Assembly: GCA_945881965.1 (NCBI GenBank)
Contig: CAMCVS010000009.1
Location: forward strand, 1-64,000
DNA from: Paracoccus haematequi
GTDB lineage: Bacteria > Pseudomonadota > Alphaproteobacteria > Rhodobacterales > Rhodobacteraceae
Reading direction: 5' to 3'
Length of the DNA: 64,000 nucleotides
Within the stretch, counting starts at the first letter, position 1. The number at the start of each line of letters is the position of its first letter. Under the pieces are notes generated by a model, which saw only the letters and a list, made by a program, of their open reading frames with translations, did no database searches and was not told the DNA's origin. Below, one piece after another: positions 18,372 to 26,085 of the stretch. The translations under genes and the position numbers were made by a program.

Positions 18372-20174
18372 TCAGGCCGCCGCCGCCCCGTCGGTGAATT
18401 GCAGCCGCGCCAGCCGCGCATATAGCCCGCCTTGCGCCACCAGCGCGTCATGGCTGCCTTTGGCCACGATGCGGCCCTGATCCAGCACAAGGATCAGATC
18501 GGCCTTTTTCACCGTCGCCAAACGGTGCGCGACCACCAGCGTGGTGCGCCCCGCCGACAGCCGTTCCACCGCCGTCTGCACCGCGACTTCGGATTCCGCG
18601 TCCAGCGCCGAGGTCGCCTCGTCCAACAGCAGCACGGGGGCATCGCGCAGAATGGCGCGCGCGATGGCGATGCGCTGGCGTTGGCCGCCCGACAACATCA
18701 CGCCGCGCTCGCCCAGTTCGGTGTCATAGCCCTGCGGCAGGGCCGTGATGAAGTCATGCGCGGCAGCGGCACGGGCGGCGGCCTCGATATCGGCGTCCGA
18801 CGCACCGGGGCGGCCAAAGCGGATATTGTCGTGCGCCGAGGCGGCAAAGATCACCGGGTCTTGCGGCACGATGGCGATGGCCTGGCGGAAATCGTCGCGC
18901 GCCATATCGCGCAGGTCGATGCCGTCCAGCGTGATGCGCCCCGCTTGCGGGTCGTAAAACCGCAGGATGGCCTGGATGATCGTGGTCTTGCCTGCGCCGG
19001 ACGGACCGACCAACGCCACCGTCTGGCCCGGTTCGATCACCAGATCGACACCGTCCAGTGCGGGGGTGTCAGGCCGCGACGGGTAATGCAGCGTGACGCC
19101 TTCAAACGCGATCCGCCCCGCGACCGGGCGCGGCAGCGCGCGGGGGCTGGACGGGTCCAACACCGTATCCTCGGCCTGCATCAGTTCGACCAGCCGTTCG
19201 GTCGCCCCCGCCGCGCGCTGCAATTCGCCCCAGATTTCCGACAGTGCGGCCACACCCCCCGCCACCATCACCGCATAGATCACGAACTGGATCAGCGTGC
19301 CCGCCGTCATTTGCCCGGCGCGCACGTCGTTTGCGCCGATCCACAGCACGCCGACGATGCCGGAAAATACCAACAGTATCACGATCACCGTCATCGCGGC
19401 CCGCGTGATGATGCGGCGGCGCGCGGACGCATAGCTTTCTTCGGTCACGCGGGCGAAACGCGCCTGCGCGCCGGCCTCGCCGGTGAACGCCTGCACCGTC
19501 TGCACCGATGACAATGCTTCGGACGCATTGCCCGAGGATTGCGCGATCCAGTCCTGGTTTTCGCGGCTGAGGCCCCGCAACCGCCGCCCCAGCGTCAGGA
19601 TCGGCACGATCACGGCGGGCACAATCAGCAACACCAGCCCGGTCAGTTTCGCCGATGTCAGCAGCATCAGCACCAGCCCGCCCACCAGGATCAGCGCATT
19701 GCGCAGCGCGACCGAAATCGACGATCCCAGCACCGACAGGATCAACGTGGTGTCCGTGGTGATGCGCGACAGCACTTCGCCCGTCATCACACGCTCGTAA
19801 AACGCGGGCGACAGGCTGATGACACGGTCAAACACGGCGCGGCGGATGTCGGCCACCACCCGCTCGCCCAATTGGGTGACCAAGGCATAGCGCAGCCCGG
19901 TGCCCAGCGCCAACAGCGCGGCAATCCCAAGGGCTGCGGCGAAATAGCGGTCCAGCAGTGCATCATCGCCCGCGCCGAAATTGTCCACCACCCGGCGCAC
20001 CGCCAAGGGCAGCACCAGCGAAATCGCCGCTGTCAGCACCAGCGCCGCCCCTGCCCCCGCCACCAACCCCAGATAGGGCCGCAGGAATGGGCCCAGCGCG
20101 CGCAGGGCCCCGATCCGGCGCGATTTGGCGCGCTCGGCGTGCGGGGACGCGGCCGGTGAAGATGTATCTGACAT
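18372..20174 (-). CDS. ABC exporter, fused membrane and ATPase domains (MsbA/lipid or multidrug type)
   Basis: A 600-residue half transporter that would work as a homodimer. The N-terminal region (about 35-310) has six hydrophobic helices with the exporter loop RRAVFDRVISLSPAFYERV. The ATPase (about 350-600) has Walker A GPSGAGKTT, Q-loop VPQDPVIFAAS, signature MLSGGQRQRIAIARA, Walker B VLLLDEATSALD and H-loop VAHRLATV. GGGAGA nine bases upstream supports the start. No neighbouring gene reveals the substrate. Confidence 0.9.
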   Translation of the reverse strand: MSDTSSPAASPHAERAKSRRIGALRALGPFLRPYLGLVAGAGAALVLTAAISLVLPLAVRRVVDNFGAGDDALLDRYFAAALGIAALLALGTGLRYALVTQLGERVVADIRRAVFDRVISLSPAFYERVMTGEVLSRITTDTTLILSVLGSSISVALRNALILVGGLVLMLLTSAKLTGLVLLIVPAVIVPILTLGRRLRGLSRENQDWIAQSSGNASEALSSVQTVQAFTGEAGAQARFARVTEESYASARRRIITRAAMTVIVILLVFSGIVGVLWIGANDVRAGQMTAGTLIQFVIYAVMVAGGVAALSEIWGELQRAAGATERLVELMQAEDTVLDPSSPRALPRPVAGRIAFEGVTLHYPSRPDTPALDGVDLVIEPGQTVALVGPSGAGKTTIIQAILRFYDPQAGRITLDGIDLRDMARDDFRQAIAIVPQDPVIFAASAHDNIRFGRPGASDADIEAAARAAAAHDFITALPQGYDTELGERGVMLSGGQRQRIAIARAILRDAPVLLLDEATSALDAESEVAVQTAVERLSAGRTTLVVAHRLATVKKADLILVLDQGRIVAKGSHDALVAQGGLYARLARLQFTDGAAAA

Positions 20175-20243
20175 GCGCGGCGTTCTCCCTGCTGCGGCCC
20201 GGTGTTCTTAGGCACAGGGGCCGGTCAGGGCAAGCACCCGGAT

Positions 20244-20276
20244 GTCGCGCGGGTGTCGCGTGTTTGTCGCGTGGGT
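20244..20276. repeat. three tandem 11-bp units
   Basis: Units GTCGCGCGGGT, GTCGCGTGTTT and GTCGCGTGGGT follow one another directly and a partial fourth begins GTCAC. They lie in the leader region of the ABC exporter gene and just before an orphan terminator. Confidence 0.6.
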
Positions 20277-20281
20277 GTCAC

Positions 20282-20302
20282 AGGCCCTTTTCGGGCCTTT
20301 TT
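20282..20302 (+). terminator. Rho-independent terminator with no annotated gene before it
   Basis: AGGCCC and GGGCCT pair around TTTTC and are followed by a T-run (20298-20302) on the plus strand. No plus-strand gene lies upstream; the exporter on the minus strand starts at 20174. Confidence 0.6.
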
Positions 20303-20344
20303 CGACCCGCAGGCGACCCCTGGGCGGCTGGGGCGGAGGGGGCC

Positions 20345-20376
20345 AAAAGCCGCGCGGCAGATTTTAACCAAATCTG
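20345..20376 (-). terminator. possible terminator region after tRNA-Gly
   Basis: Downstream of tRNA-Gly on the minus strand there is a perfect 7-bp stem (CAGATTT/AAATCTG, 20358-20376). It is followed by the palindrome GCCGCGCGGC and four T (20345-20358). Together they could end the tRNA transcript. Confidence 0.4.
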
Positions 20377-20439
20377 GCGCAATCAAGGCATGACCACCGC
20401 GTGTTCGGGGCATCAATCGCGTCACTATTGTGGCAGGGA

Positions 20440-20513
20440 TGGAGCGGGCGGCGGGAATCGAACCCGCGTCTCTTGCTTGGAAGGCAAGGGTCTTACCATT
20501 ACACAACGCCCGC
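20440..20513 (-). tRNA. tRNA-Gly (anticodon TCC)
   Basis: A 74-nucleotide cloverleaf on the minus strand. The acceptor strand GCGGGCG pairs with CGCCCGC, with discriminator T and an encoded CCA (20442-20440). The anticodon stem CTTGC/GCAAG holds loop CTTCCAA with anticodon TCC (20481-20479), reading GGA/GGG. The T-arm GGTTCGATTCC is canonical. Confidence 0.97.
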
Positions 20514-20523
20514 GTGGCCGTGG

Positions 20524-20552
20524 ACATAGCGCGACTGCCCGAACAGAGGCAA
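20524..20552 (-). promoter_or_regulatory. sigma-70-like promoter of tRNA-Gly
   Basis: On the minus strand TTGCCT (20552-20547), a 17-base spacer and CTATGT (20529-20524) end ten bases before the tRNA. Confidence 0.5.
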
Positions 20553-20656
20553 GCAGATTTGCCGCGCCATCTGCGCCGGACCGCCGTAGCAAAGCCTTAA
20601 TCATGATCGCTGCCCCAATTTCGCCACAATCAAGGTCCATTGATGGACTTGCGAAA

Positions 20657-20675
20657 ACCGGGTGGGGCCGATTCG
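20657..20675 (+). repeat. conserved leader element, copy 1
   Basis: ACCGGGTGGGGCCGATTCG ends exactly 12 bases before the ATG at 20688. A copy with one mismatch lies at the same distance before the paralogous gene at 21237. Confidence 0.75.
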
Positions 20676-20687
20676 TGGAAGAAGTAA

Positions 20688-21038
20688 ATGCTGCGCTCAC
20701 TTTTGATTGTGCTGACTTTCGGGGCGACGTCCTTTGCGACGTTTGCGCTTGCGAAGGATCACCATGTCATCATCACTGACTTCGGGTTCTTCCCGCAGAT
20801 CAGCTATGTCAAACCCGGCGATGTGGTGCATTTCAAGAACGACCTGTGGTTTCCCCATGAACTGGCGGGTGGCCAGAACGAACGCAACAAATGGACCCTG
20901 CGGGTCGAGGCATACGGCACCAAGTCCATGCGTGTGACCGGAACGACGGACGCACCTTTCAACAGCACAAGCTGGCCCTTGATCCCCGCAGAATTCAGTT
21001 TCGACGATCCGCCCGACGCGGCCACCGCCGACGACTGA
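20688..21038 (+). CDS. small secreted cupredoxin-like protein, copy 1
   Basis: A 116-residue exported protein: a Sec signal peptide (MLRSLLIVLTFGATSFATFALA) and about 94 mature residues. The core HVIITDFGFFPQISYVKPGD and VVHFKND resemble the first strands of a plastocyanin-like fold, with one histidine (FPHEL) where a copper ligand could sit. No cysteine is present, and the usual second His and Met ligands are not evident, so a type 1 copper site is unlikely. The mature end is acidic (FDDPPDAATADD). GGAAGAAG precedes the ATG. A paralogue follows 198 bases downstream. Function is unknown; a periplasmic binding or stress role is possible. Confidence 0.75.
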   Translation: MLRSLLIVLTFGATSFATFALAKDHHVIITDFGFFPQISYVKPGDVVHFKNDLWFPHELAGGQNERNKWTLRVEAYGTKSMRVTGTTDAPFNSTSWPLIPAEFSFDDPPDAATADD

Positions 21039-21205
21039 GACGCGCGCCGCGTTGCGCAGGGGTCCGTTGGATACGCTCAGGTCGCGAGACCTGTAAGCGC
21101 GTCGTGCGCTTGCCGCCCTATTCTGCCGCCGACCCGCACAGCCAAATCACGAACATTTTAAGCACAAATTTCCGCCGCATTCAGCGCCTATACCTTGGAT
21201 CGTTG

Positions 21206-21224
21206 ACCGGGTGGGGCCGAATCG
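21206..21224 (+). repeat. conserved leader element, copy 2
   Basis: ACCGGGTGGGGCCGAATCG differs from copy 1 at one base and also ends 12 bases before its ATG (21237). The bases between element and ATG differ, and the ATG context AATGCTGCG is again shared. Confidence 0.75.
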
Positions 21225-21236
21225 AAAGTGTGCAAA

Positions 21237-21584
21237 ATGCTGCGTTATGTTATGTTTGCTGTGCTAAGCGTGTTCTTCGCTCTGCCAACGGTTGCAGAGG
21301 CGCGGATTCACTATGTCATCATCACCACGCTGGGGTTCTTTCCGCAGACGACCTATGTCGATGCCGGCGACGTTGTGTTCTTCAAGAACGATGACGAATT
21401 GACCCACAAACTGGCAGGCGCCGGCAGCGCGGGATGGCCGTGGAGCGTGACCGTCGCGCCCGCCGAATGGGGTGTGGTCTATGTGACCAAAACCGCCGAA
21501 AGCACCTACAACAGCGTGACCGCCCCGCTGGAAGACGGTGTGCTGAGCTTTCAGGATCCGCCGCACGAGGCTCAGGCCGACTGA
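21237..21584 (+). CDS. small secreted cupredoxin-like protein, copy 2
   Basis: A 115-residue paralogue of the protein at 20688-21038. The signal peptide (MLRYVMFAVLSVFFALPTVAEA) is followed by HYVIITTLGFFPQTTYVDAG and VVFFKND, one histidine in LTHKLAG, and a C terminus LSFQDPPHEAQAD. Aligned positions VIIT, GFFPQ, YV, GDVV, FKND, H-LAG, NS, PL, SF and DPP are shared with copy 1. There is no cysteine. I chose the ATG that matches copy 1; a GTG nine bases earlier is in frame. The ribosome site is weaker than in copy 1 (GAAAG). A local tandem duplication followed by divergence is the simplest origin. Confidence 0.75.
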   Translation: MLRYVMFAVLSVFFALPTVAEARIHYVIITTLGFFPQTTYVDAGDVVFFKNDDELTHKLAGAGSAGWPWSVTVAPAEWGVVYVTKTAESTYNSVTAPLEDGVLSFQDPPHEAQAD

Positions 21585-21656
21585 TACGGCGACGGACCAG
21601 GGCGGCCCAGGGCGGCCCTTACGCTGCCTGACCCGGATCGCGACAACCGCAGATTT

Positions 21657-22331
21657 TCAATGCTGTGCAGGCCCTTCGTCCGCGACGAGGGGCTTTGGCA
21701 ATTCCGGCCCGCGCGCGCGATTGGAATTGACCGCCACGCCGACACGCCACATCTGCAACCGGTCGGCGGGGCCTGCGTGCAACAGCCGCGCCGCGCCATG
21801 CCCCGCCTCTCCCAGCCATAACGGCCAGTCTTCGGCATCCAGGATCACCGGCACCCGGTCGTGGATCGCCGCCAGCGGACCGTTCGCCGCCGTGGTGACG
21901 ATGGCGCATCCCGTGACCTGCACGCCGTCGCGGTCCCAGTCCTGCCAGATGCCCGCCATCACCAGCGGTGCCCCATCGCGGCGGGTGACGAAAAACGGCA
22001 GCTTTTCCGCGCCATCGCGTTGCCATTCATAAAAGCCATCGGTCGGGATCAGACAGCGCCGTGCGCGCACGGCGGCGCGGAACGCGGGCTTGTCCGCGAT
22101 GGTTTCGGCGCGCGCGTTGATCAGCAGCGGGCCGTCATTCGGTGTCTTGTACCATGTCGGCACAAAACCCCAGCGCATCGGGCGCAACCGCCGCGCGCCA
22201 TCCACCACCGCGATCTGCGTCGTGGGACAGACGTTGTATTCGGGCACGGGTGGCAAATCATTGGCGGGCGTGGCGCGGAACAACTGCGCCATCGCATCGG
22301 TCGGCAGGGTCAGGGCGAAACGGCCGCACAT
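21657..22331 (-). CDS. yedK: SRAP family protein (YedK/HMCES-like)
   Basis: These proteins form a stable thiazolidine crosslink with abasic sites in single-stranded DNA through the amino group and thiol of Cys2. The start at 22331 gives MCGRFAL with the essential Cys2 after Met removal; the frame is open a little further upstream but that would bury the cysteine. The other active-site residues are seen in INARAETI, DGFYEWQ and IHDRVPVI, and the 224-residue length is normal. It converges on the cupredoxin-like pair. No LexA-like site is obvious. Confidence 0.93.
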   Translation of the reverse strand: MCGRFALTLPTDAMAQLFRATPANDLPPVPEYNVCPTTQIAVVDGARRLRPMRWGFVPTWYKTPNDGPLLINARAETIADKPAFRAAVRARRCLIPTDGFYEWQRDGAEKLPFFVTRRDGAPLVMAGIWQDWDRDGVQVTGCAIVTTAANGPLAAIHDRVPVILDAEDWPLWLGEAGHGAARLLHAGPADRLQMWRVGVAVNSNRARGPELPKPLVADEGPAQH

Positions 22332-22449
22332 GGCGGAACCGTGCCGCAACGAACCCCGCGCTGCAAGAGAAAGCCGGGGCGCACATCGCCCCGGCCCCGA
22401 TCACGTCCGGGTCACGCGAACCCGCCGCGCGCTCCCAAATCCGGTGCGA

Positions 22450-22941
22450 TTACAGCTTGCCGGCTTCGGTCGAACCGATGGTCTTCCAGTTTTCGGTCGC
22501 GGTCGAGATCGTGCCGGGGACGTCCTTCAGGAACACGTTCTCATGCGCGCCCTTCGAGCTGTTCAGGTACAGCGTGCCGTCAACGACCGAGAAGAAATTC
22601 GGGTCGATCACGATCTTCTTGCCCTTGGACGCGCCGACAGCGCACCAGCCGCCATAGGCGGGCGCGAATTTGGCGGGGGTGGCAATGAACTTGTCGCGGT
22701 TGGCGGCGCTGGCGAAATGCCAGGTCGCGCCCTCGTAGACGGCGTTGAACTGTGCGTCGCCCTTGGTGGGCTTGCCGTCGGTGTGGAAGGCCACGGGGTC
22801 ATAGCCGCCGATGGCCGCGCCTTCGACGACGTGGACTTCGTTAGCGGCAAAAGCGGCGACCGGCAGGGCAACGGCCAGTGTCAGCGAAAGGGCCAGCGAT
22901 TGGGCCAGAGTTTGGGCAACAGCGCGAAGCGTAAAGGTCAT
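22450..22941 (-). CDS. exported YHS-domain protein
   Basis: A 163-residue protein with a Sec signal peptide (about 1-33, ending PVAAFAANE) and a YHS-type domain: GGYDPVAFHTDGKPTKGDAQ, then WHFASAANRDKFIATPAKFAPAYGGWCA. YHS domains are thought to bind metals, but no biochemical role is established for this type. GGGAGG seven bases before the ATG at 22941 fixes the start; the longer open frame upstream is not coding. It follows the sigma factor and nrsF genes by about 150 bases and has a promoter resembling those used by SigF (next entry), so it may be a target of that sigma factor. Confidence 0.85.
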   Translation of the reverse strand: MTFTLRAVAQTLAQSLALSLTLAVALPVAAFAANEVHVVEGAAIGGYDPVAFHTDGKPTKGDAQFNAVYEGATWHFASAANRDKFIATPAKFAPAYGGWCAVGASKGKKIVIDPNFFSVVDGTLYLNSSKGAHENVFLKDVPGTISTATENWKTIGSTEAGKL

Positions 22942-23029
22942 AAGACACCTCCCAGGGTGGTCAGGGTGAAGGCCAAGTGCAGTCTGCCCGTGGCCTGCCG
23001 CACATTCCGGTGTGCGAAGCATTAGATCA

Positions 23030-23055
23030 TTCGCCGCCTGCCCCGGTTTCGTTAC
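23030..23055 (-). promoter_or_regulatory. ECF (SigF-like) promoter before the YHS gene
   Basis: On the minus strand GTAACG (23055-23050), exactly 16 bases, then CGAA (23033-23030). This matches the Caulobacter SigF promoter as I recall it (GTAACC-N16-CGAA) with one change and lies about 88 bases before the ATG. Confidence 0.6.
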
Positions 23056-23092
23056 CAAGGTTTCAGTCACCTTGCGGGACCGTGATCCTGCG

Positions 23093-23728
23093 TTACCAGC
23101 GCAGGGTGCGCGGGCCGATGACGGCCCCACAGCCAGCGGCCATTAGGATGCCCAGCGTGTACCAGACCCCAATGAACCCCGGCGCGGCCTCGGCGCAGGC
23201 CAGCGCATAGGCCATCGCCGCCACGCTGCCCGCCACCAGACCCGCCGCCGCGCCCGCCAGCCGCAACTGCACCGGGGCCAGCGCGCGCGCTGCCAGCAGC
23301 GCTGCCGTCAGCGCGGGCAACGCTAGGATGAAGATCACAAAGGCACAGGGGATTGCGCCCTTGCCCATCAAGCGCATCATCCTTGCGTCAACGGTGGTGC
23401 TCCAGAGGTCCGCCGCCGCTGTTACCAGAGCCAGTGCAACCAGCACCGCCGCGCAAATCAACGGCAGCAGCACCTGTGCCCCCGGACGCCCCACGCGGCG
23501 CAACAGCCAGATCCCGATCCCGCCCAGCGCACCCGCATAGCCCAGCTTGAGCCATGTGGCGCTTTGCGGCCAGCTTGTGATTGGGATCAATCCCTGCACC
23601 AAAGCCAACCCCAGCACCGCCGCCCCACCCGCTAGCCCCAGCCCCAGCGCTAGCCGCGCCGCGTCAGGCGGGGCCGTCACCGGCCCTGCCCCGCGCGCCA
23701 GCATCGTGATCAGGTCGTCGGTTGTCAT
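23093..23728 (-). CDS. NrsF/DUF1109 family membrane anti-sigma factor
   Basis: A 211-residue inner-membrane protein with about six hydrophobic helices (for example ALGLGLAGGAAVLGLALVQ and PLICAAVLVALALV). It belongs to the family that in Caulobacter (NrsF) holds SigF inactive and releases it on chromate or cadmium stress through cysteines. Several cysteines are present (PLIC, IPC, LACAEA, AAGCG). Its start overlaps the sigma-factor stop by four bases (ATGA), the usual arrangement of such pairs. Confidence 0.85.
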   Translation of the reverse strand: MTTDDLITMLARGAGPVTAPPDAARLALGLGLAGGAAVLGLALVQGLIPITSWPQSATWLKLGYAGALGGIGIWLLRRVGRPGAQVLLPLICAAVLVALALVTAAADLWSTTVDARMMRLMGKGAIPCAFVIFILALPALTAALLAARALAPVQLRLAGAAAGLVAGSVAAMAYALACAEAAPGFIGVWYTLGILMAAGCGAVIGPRTLRW

Positions 23729-24285
23729 GACCCCACCCCGCGCATCAGCCGCTGCAATCCGCGATGCACCCGCACCTTCAGCGAGGTGACCGTGATCCCC
23801 ATCCGGGTGGCGGCCTCTTGGGATGTCAGCCCCTCGACCTTGACCAGCACGATGGCCTGCCGTTGGCTGTCGGGCAGCACGGACAGCAGCCGCGCCAGAT
23901 CGCGCTGCGCGCTCGCCGCCGTCACGCTATGGGCGGCATCGGCAGGTTCGTCCGTGGCAAAGCCGTCATCATCCGGCATGGCGTTCATATGCCCGCGCCG
24001 CCCGCGTTTGCGGTATAGATCCAGCAAGCGATAACGCGCGATCCCGTGCAGCCAGTTCGACACTGGCAGCGCCGGGTCATGTGTCCCGCGTTTCAGATGG
24101 ATCGCCAACAGCGTGTCCTGCACCAGATCTTCAACCTCGTCGGGCATGCCGCGCATCCGCGCGCCGTAATAGCCGCGCAAGCGGCGGGCGATCAGCGCCA
24201 GCGCGGCGTGATAGGCCGCCGTGTCGCCCGCCCGCGCGGCCGCCCAGAGCGGTGCCAGCCTTGCCTCGAACCCGTCCGCCGCCAT
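23725..24285 (-). CDS. RNA polymerase sigma factor, ECF type (SigF-like)
   Basis: A 186-residue ECF sigma factor. Region 2 contains DEVEDLVQDTLLAIHLKR and SNWLHGIARYRLLDLYRKRGRR; region 4 contains LPDSQRQAIVLVKVEGLTSQ, EAATRMGITVTSLKVRVHRG. I choose the ATG at 24285 (MAADGFEARL), which has CGGAACGGA about seven bases upstream; starts at 24306 or 24330 are possible. The coupled NrsF-like gene indicates control by a membrane anti-sigma factor. A matching promoter in front of the nearby YHS gene suggests a small metal- or oxidant-responsive regulon; this is inference. Confidence 0.88.
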   Translation of the reverse strand: MAADGFEARLAPLWAAARAGDTAAYHAALALIARRLRGYYGARMRGMPDEVEDLVQDTLLAIHLKRGTHDPALPVSNWLHGIARYRLLDLYRKRGRRGHMNAMPDDDGFATDEPADAAHSVTAASAQRDLARLLSVLPDSQRQAIVLVKVEGLTSQEAATRMGITVTSLKVRVHRGLQRLMRGVGS

Positions 24286-24402
24286 GACATTCCGTTCCGG
24301 CGACATCACCACAGCCGCGCTGAACGGCACACTACAGGCCCGCGACCCGAAAAGAAAAGGGACGCGCGGGTGACGCGCGCCGCCATCTGACGCGGAACGG
24401 GA

Positions 24403-25968
24403 TCACTTTACCGTAATGCGCCCGTCAATCCGGGGGATGTAGGGCGCATTGGCGGCCAGGTAGTCTGCCGTCACATCGGCCAGATCGGGGCCAAAGTCAT
24501 ACACATCCTGCGCGTCGCGGAACATGGCGTAACCGTCGCCGCCACCGCGCACATAGTTGTTGGACACCACGCCATACAGTTTCGCGGGATCAATCGGCGC
24601 GCCACCGACCATGACATCGGACACGCGGCTGCCCGCAGGCTGTGCCTTGTCATAGGCATAGGTCATCCCCGCCACCTGCAGGAACCGCCCCGCGCCTTCC
24701 TCGACCTTGGCCACGCCGTTTTCCAGCGCGGCCACAATCGTGGCTCCGGTGACGCGGAAGGTGGACAGCGTGTTCTGGAACGGCAGCACCGTCAGCACCT
24801 CGCCCATGGTCACGGGGCCCGCGTCAATCGCCGCGCGGATGCCGCCGCCGTTCTGGATAGCGATCTCGATCCCCTGATCCTTGACCCGCGCCAGCATCGC
24901 ATCCGCGATCAGGTTGCCCATGGCACATTCCTGCGCCCGGCACAGCGCGCGGTCCGCGCCGATTTCCACATCTGTCTGCGCCACGACGCGCGCCTTCAGT
25001 TCCGCAATCGGACCGGCCAGTTCCGCCACCCGCGCCAGCAGAGCGGCATCGGGCACCACGCTGGCATCCAGCAGGATGGTGTCGCCGGTGGCCTGCGTGA
25101 CATTGCCCGCATTATCAAAGGTCAGCACCAGATGGCCCAGATATTTCGAATAGGCATAGGCCTGCACCACCGGCACCGCACCGACCATCGCGGGATAGGC
25201 CATCGCGCCCTTTGCGGTGTTCGACATCAGCGTGTGCGAATGGCCGCCCACCACCGCATCCAATCCGGGCACGGCGGCAGCGATCTCCATGTCCTTGGTG
25301 ATGCCAACATGGTTCAGCGCGATGATCTTGGTCACACCTTGTGCGGTCAATTCGGCCACATCGGCGCGCAGGCTGTCGATCTCGTTCTGAAAGATCACTG
25401 CCGCGCCGGGGCTGGAGATTTCGACCGTGTCCGTGGTCAGCGCGGACACCAGCCCGATCTTTTCGCCGCCGACGTCCAGCACGGCATGGGGTTTGACCAA
25501 CCCGTTGAGCGTGTTGGACCGGCTGAGGTCCAGATTGCCCGAGATCACCGGGAATTTGACCTTGTCCAGAAACGCCTTCAACCCGTCCGGGCCATCGTCA
25601 AATTCATGGTTGCCCACCGCCATCGCGTCAAAGCCGATGCGCGCCATCATCTCGGCCTCGACCGCGCCTTTATAGGTGGTGTACATCAGCGAGCCCTGGA
25701 ACTGGTCGCCCGCGTCCAGCACGATCACATGGCCGCCACCCGCGCGGATCTGATCGCGCAGCGCGTTGACCTGGGTGTATAGTCGCGCCACGCCCCCGAA
25801 ACATTCGCTCTTGGCCTCGGTCGCGGCGTCGCAGGTGCTGTCGAACTTGTTAACCGATTCGATCCGGCTGTGCAGGTCGTTGACATGCAGCACATGCAGC
25901 GTGAAATCGGCCCGCGCGGGGGCCGCGCAAAGCATCAGGGCGGCAACGGAAACAGAACGCAGCATCAT
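24403..25968 (-). CDS. exported 5'-nucleotidase / metallophosphatase (UshA family)
   Basis: UshA-type enzymes hydrolyse nucleotides and UDP-sugars in the periplasm. The 521-residue protein has a signal peptide (MMLRSVSVAALMLCAAPARA), the metal motifs VNDLHSR, DAGDQFQG, GNHEFDDG and GGHSHT, and the C-terminal nucleotide-binding domain (about 330-521) with GNLIADAML and QNGGGIRA. GAGG seven bases before the first ATG supports the start. It is divergent from the DUF952-pyrD operon across a region with a large palindrome. It may feed nucleosides to the BMP-type transporter encoded 10 kb away. Confidence 0.92.
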   Translation of the reverse strand: MMLRSVSVAALMLCAAPARADFTLHVLHVNDLHSRIESVNKFDSTCDAATEAKSECFGGVARLYTQVNALRDQIRAGGGHVIVLDAGDQFQGSLMYTTYKGAVEAEMMARIGFDAMAVGNHEFDDGPDGLKAFLDKVKFPVISGNLDLSRSNTLNGLVKPHAVLDVGGEKIGLVSALTTDTVEISSPGAAVIFQNEIDSLRADVAELTAQGVTKIIALNHVGITKDMEIAAAVPGLDAVVGGHSHTLMSNTAKGAMAYPAMVGAVPVVQAYAYSKYLGHLVLTFDNAGNVTQATGDTILLDASVVPDAALLARVAELAGPIAELKARVVAQTDVEIGADRALCRAQECAMGNLIADAMLARVKDQGIEIAIQNGGGIRAAIDAGPVTMGEVLTVLPFQNTLSTFRVTGATIVAALENGVAKVEEGAGRFLQVAGMTYAYDKAQPAGSRVSDVMVGGAPIDPAKLYGVVSNNYVRGGGDGYAMFRDAQDVYDFGPDLADVTADYLAANAPYIPRIDGRITVK

Positions 25969-26011
25969 GGCGGGGCCTCATTTGGTTGGGTGCGACGTCA
26001 GGATGCGCTGC

Positions 26012-26046
26012 GTCTGCAACCGGGCTGTGACAGCGCCGTTGCAGAC
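26012..26046. promoter_or_regulatory. 35-bp near-perfect palindrome between divergent genes
   Basis: GTCTGCAAC (26012-26020) and GTTGCAGAC (26038-26046) are perfect arms. Inside them GCTGT and ACAGC flank the central G at 26029, so 15 of 17 base pairs match. It lies 44 bases before the 5'-nucleotidase start and 40 before the DUF952 start. It could be an operator for both promoters. Confidence 0.6.
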
Positions 26047-26085
26047 AAGGTTGACGAAAAGGCGCGACGGGTGCAAACCCGCGCC

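Noticed and set aside
23060-23100. second GTAACG at the end of the nrsF gene as another SigF-type promoter
   Set aside because: Sixteen bases further the sequence is CAAG, not CGAA, and it lies at the end of the coding region.
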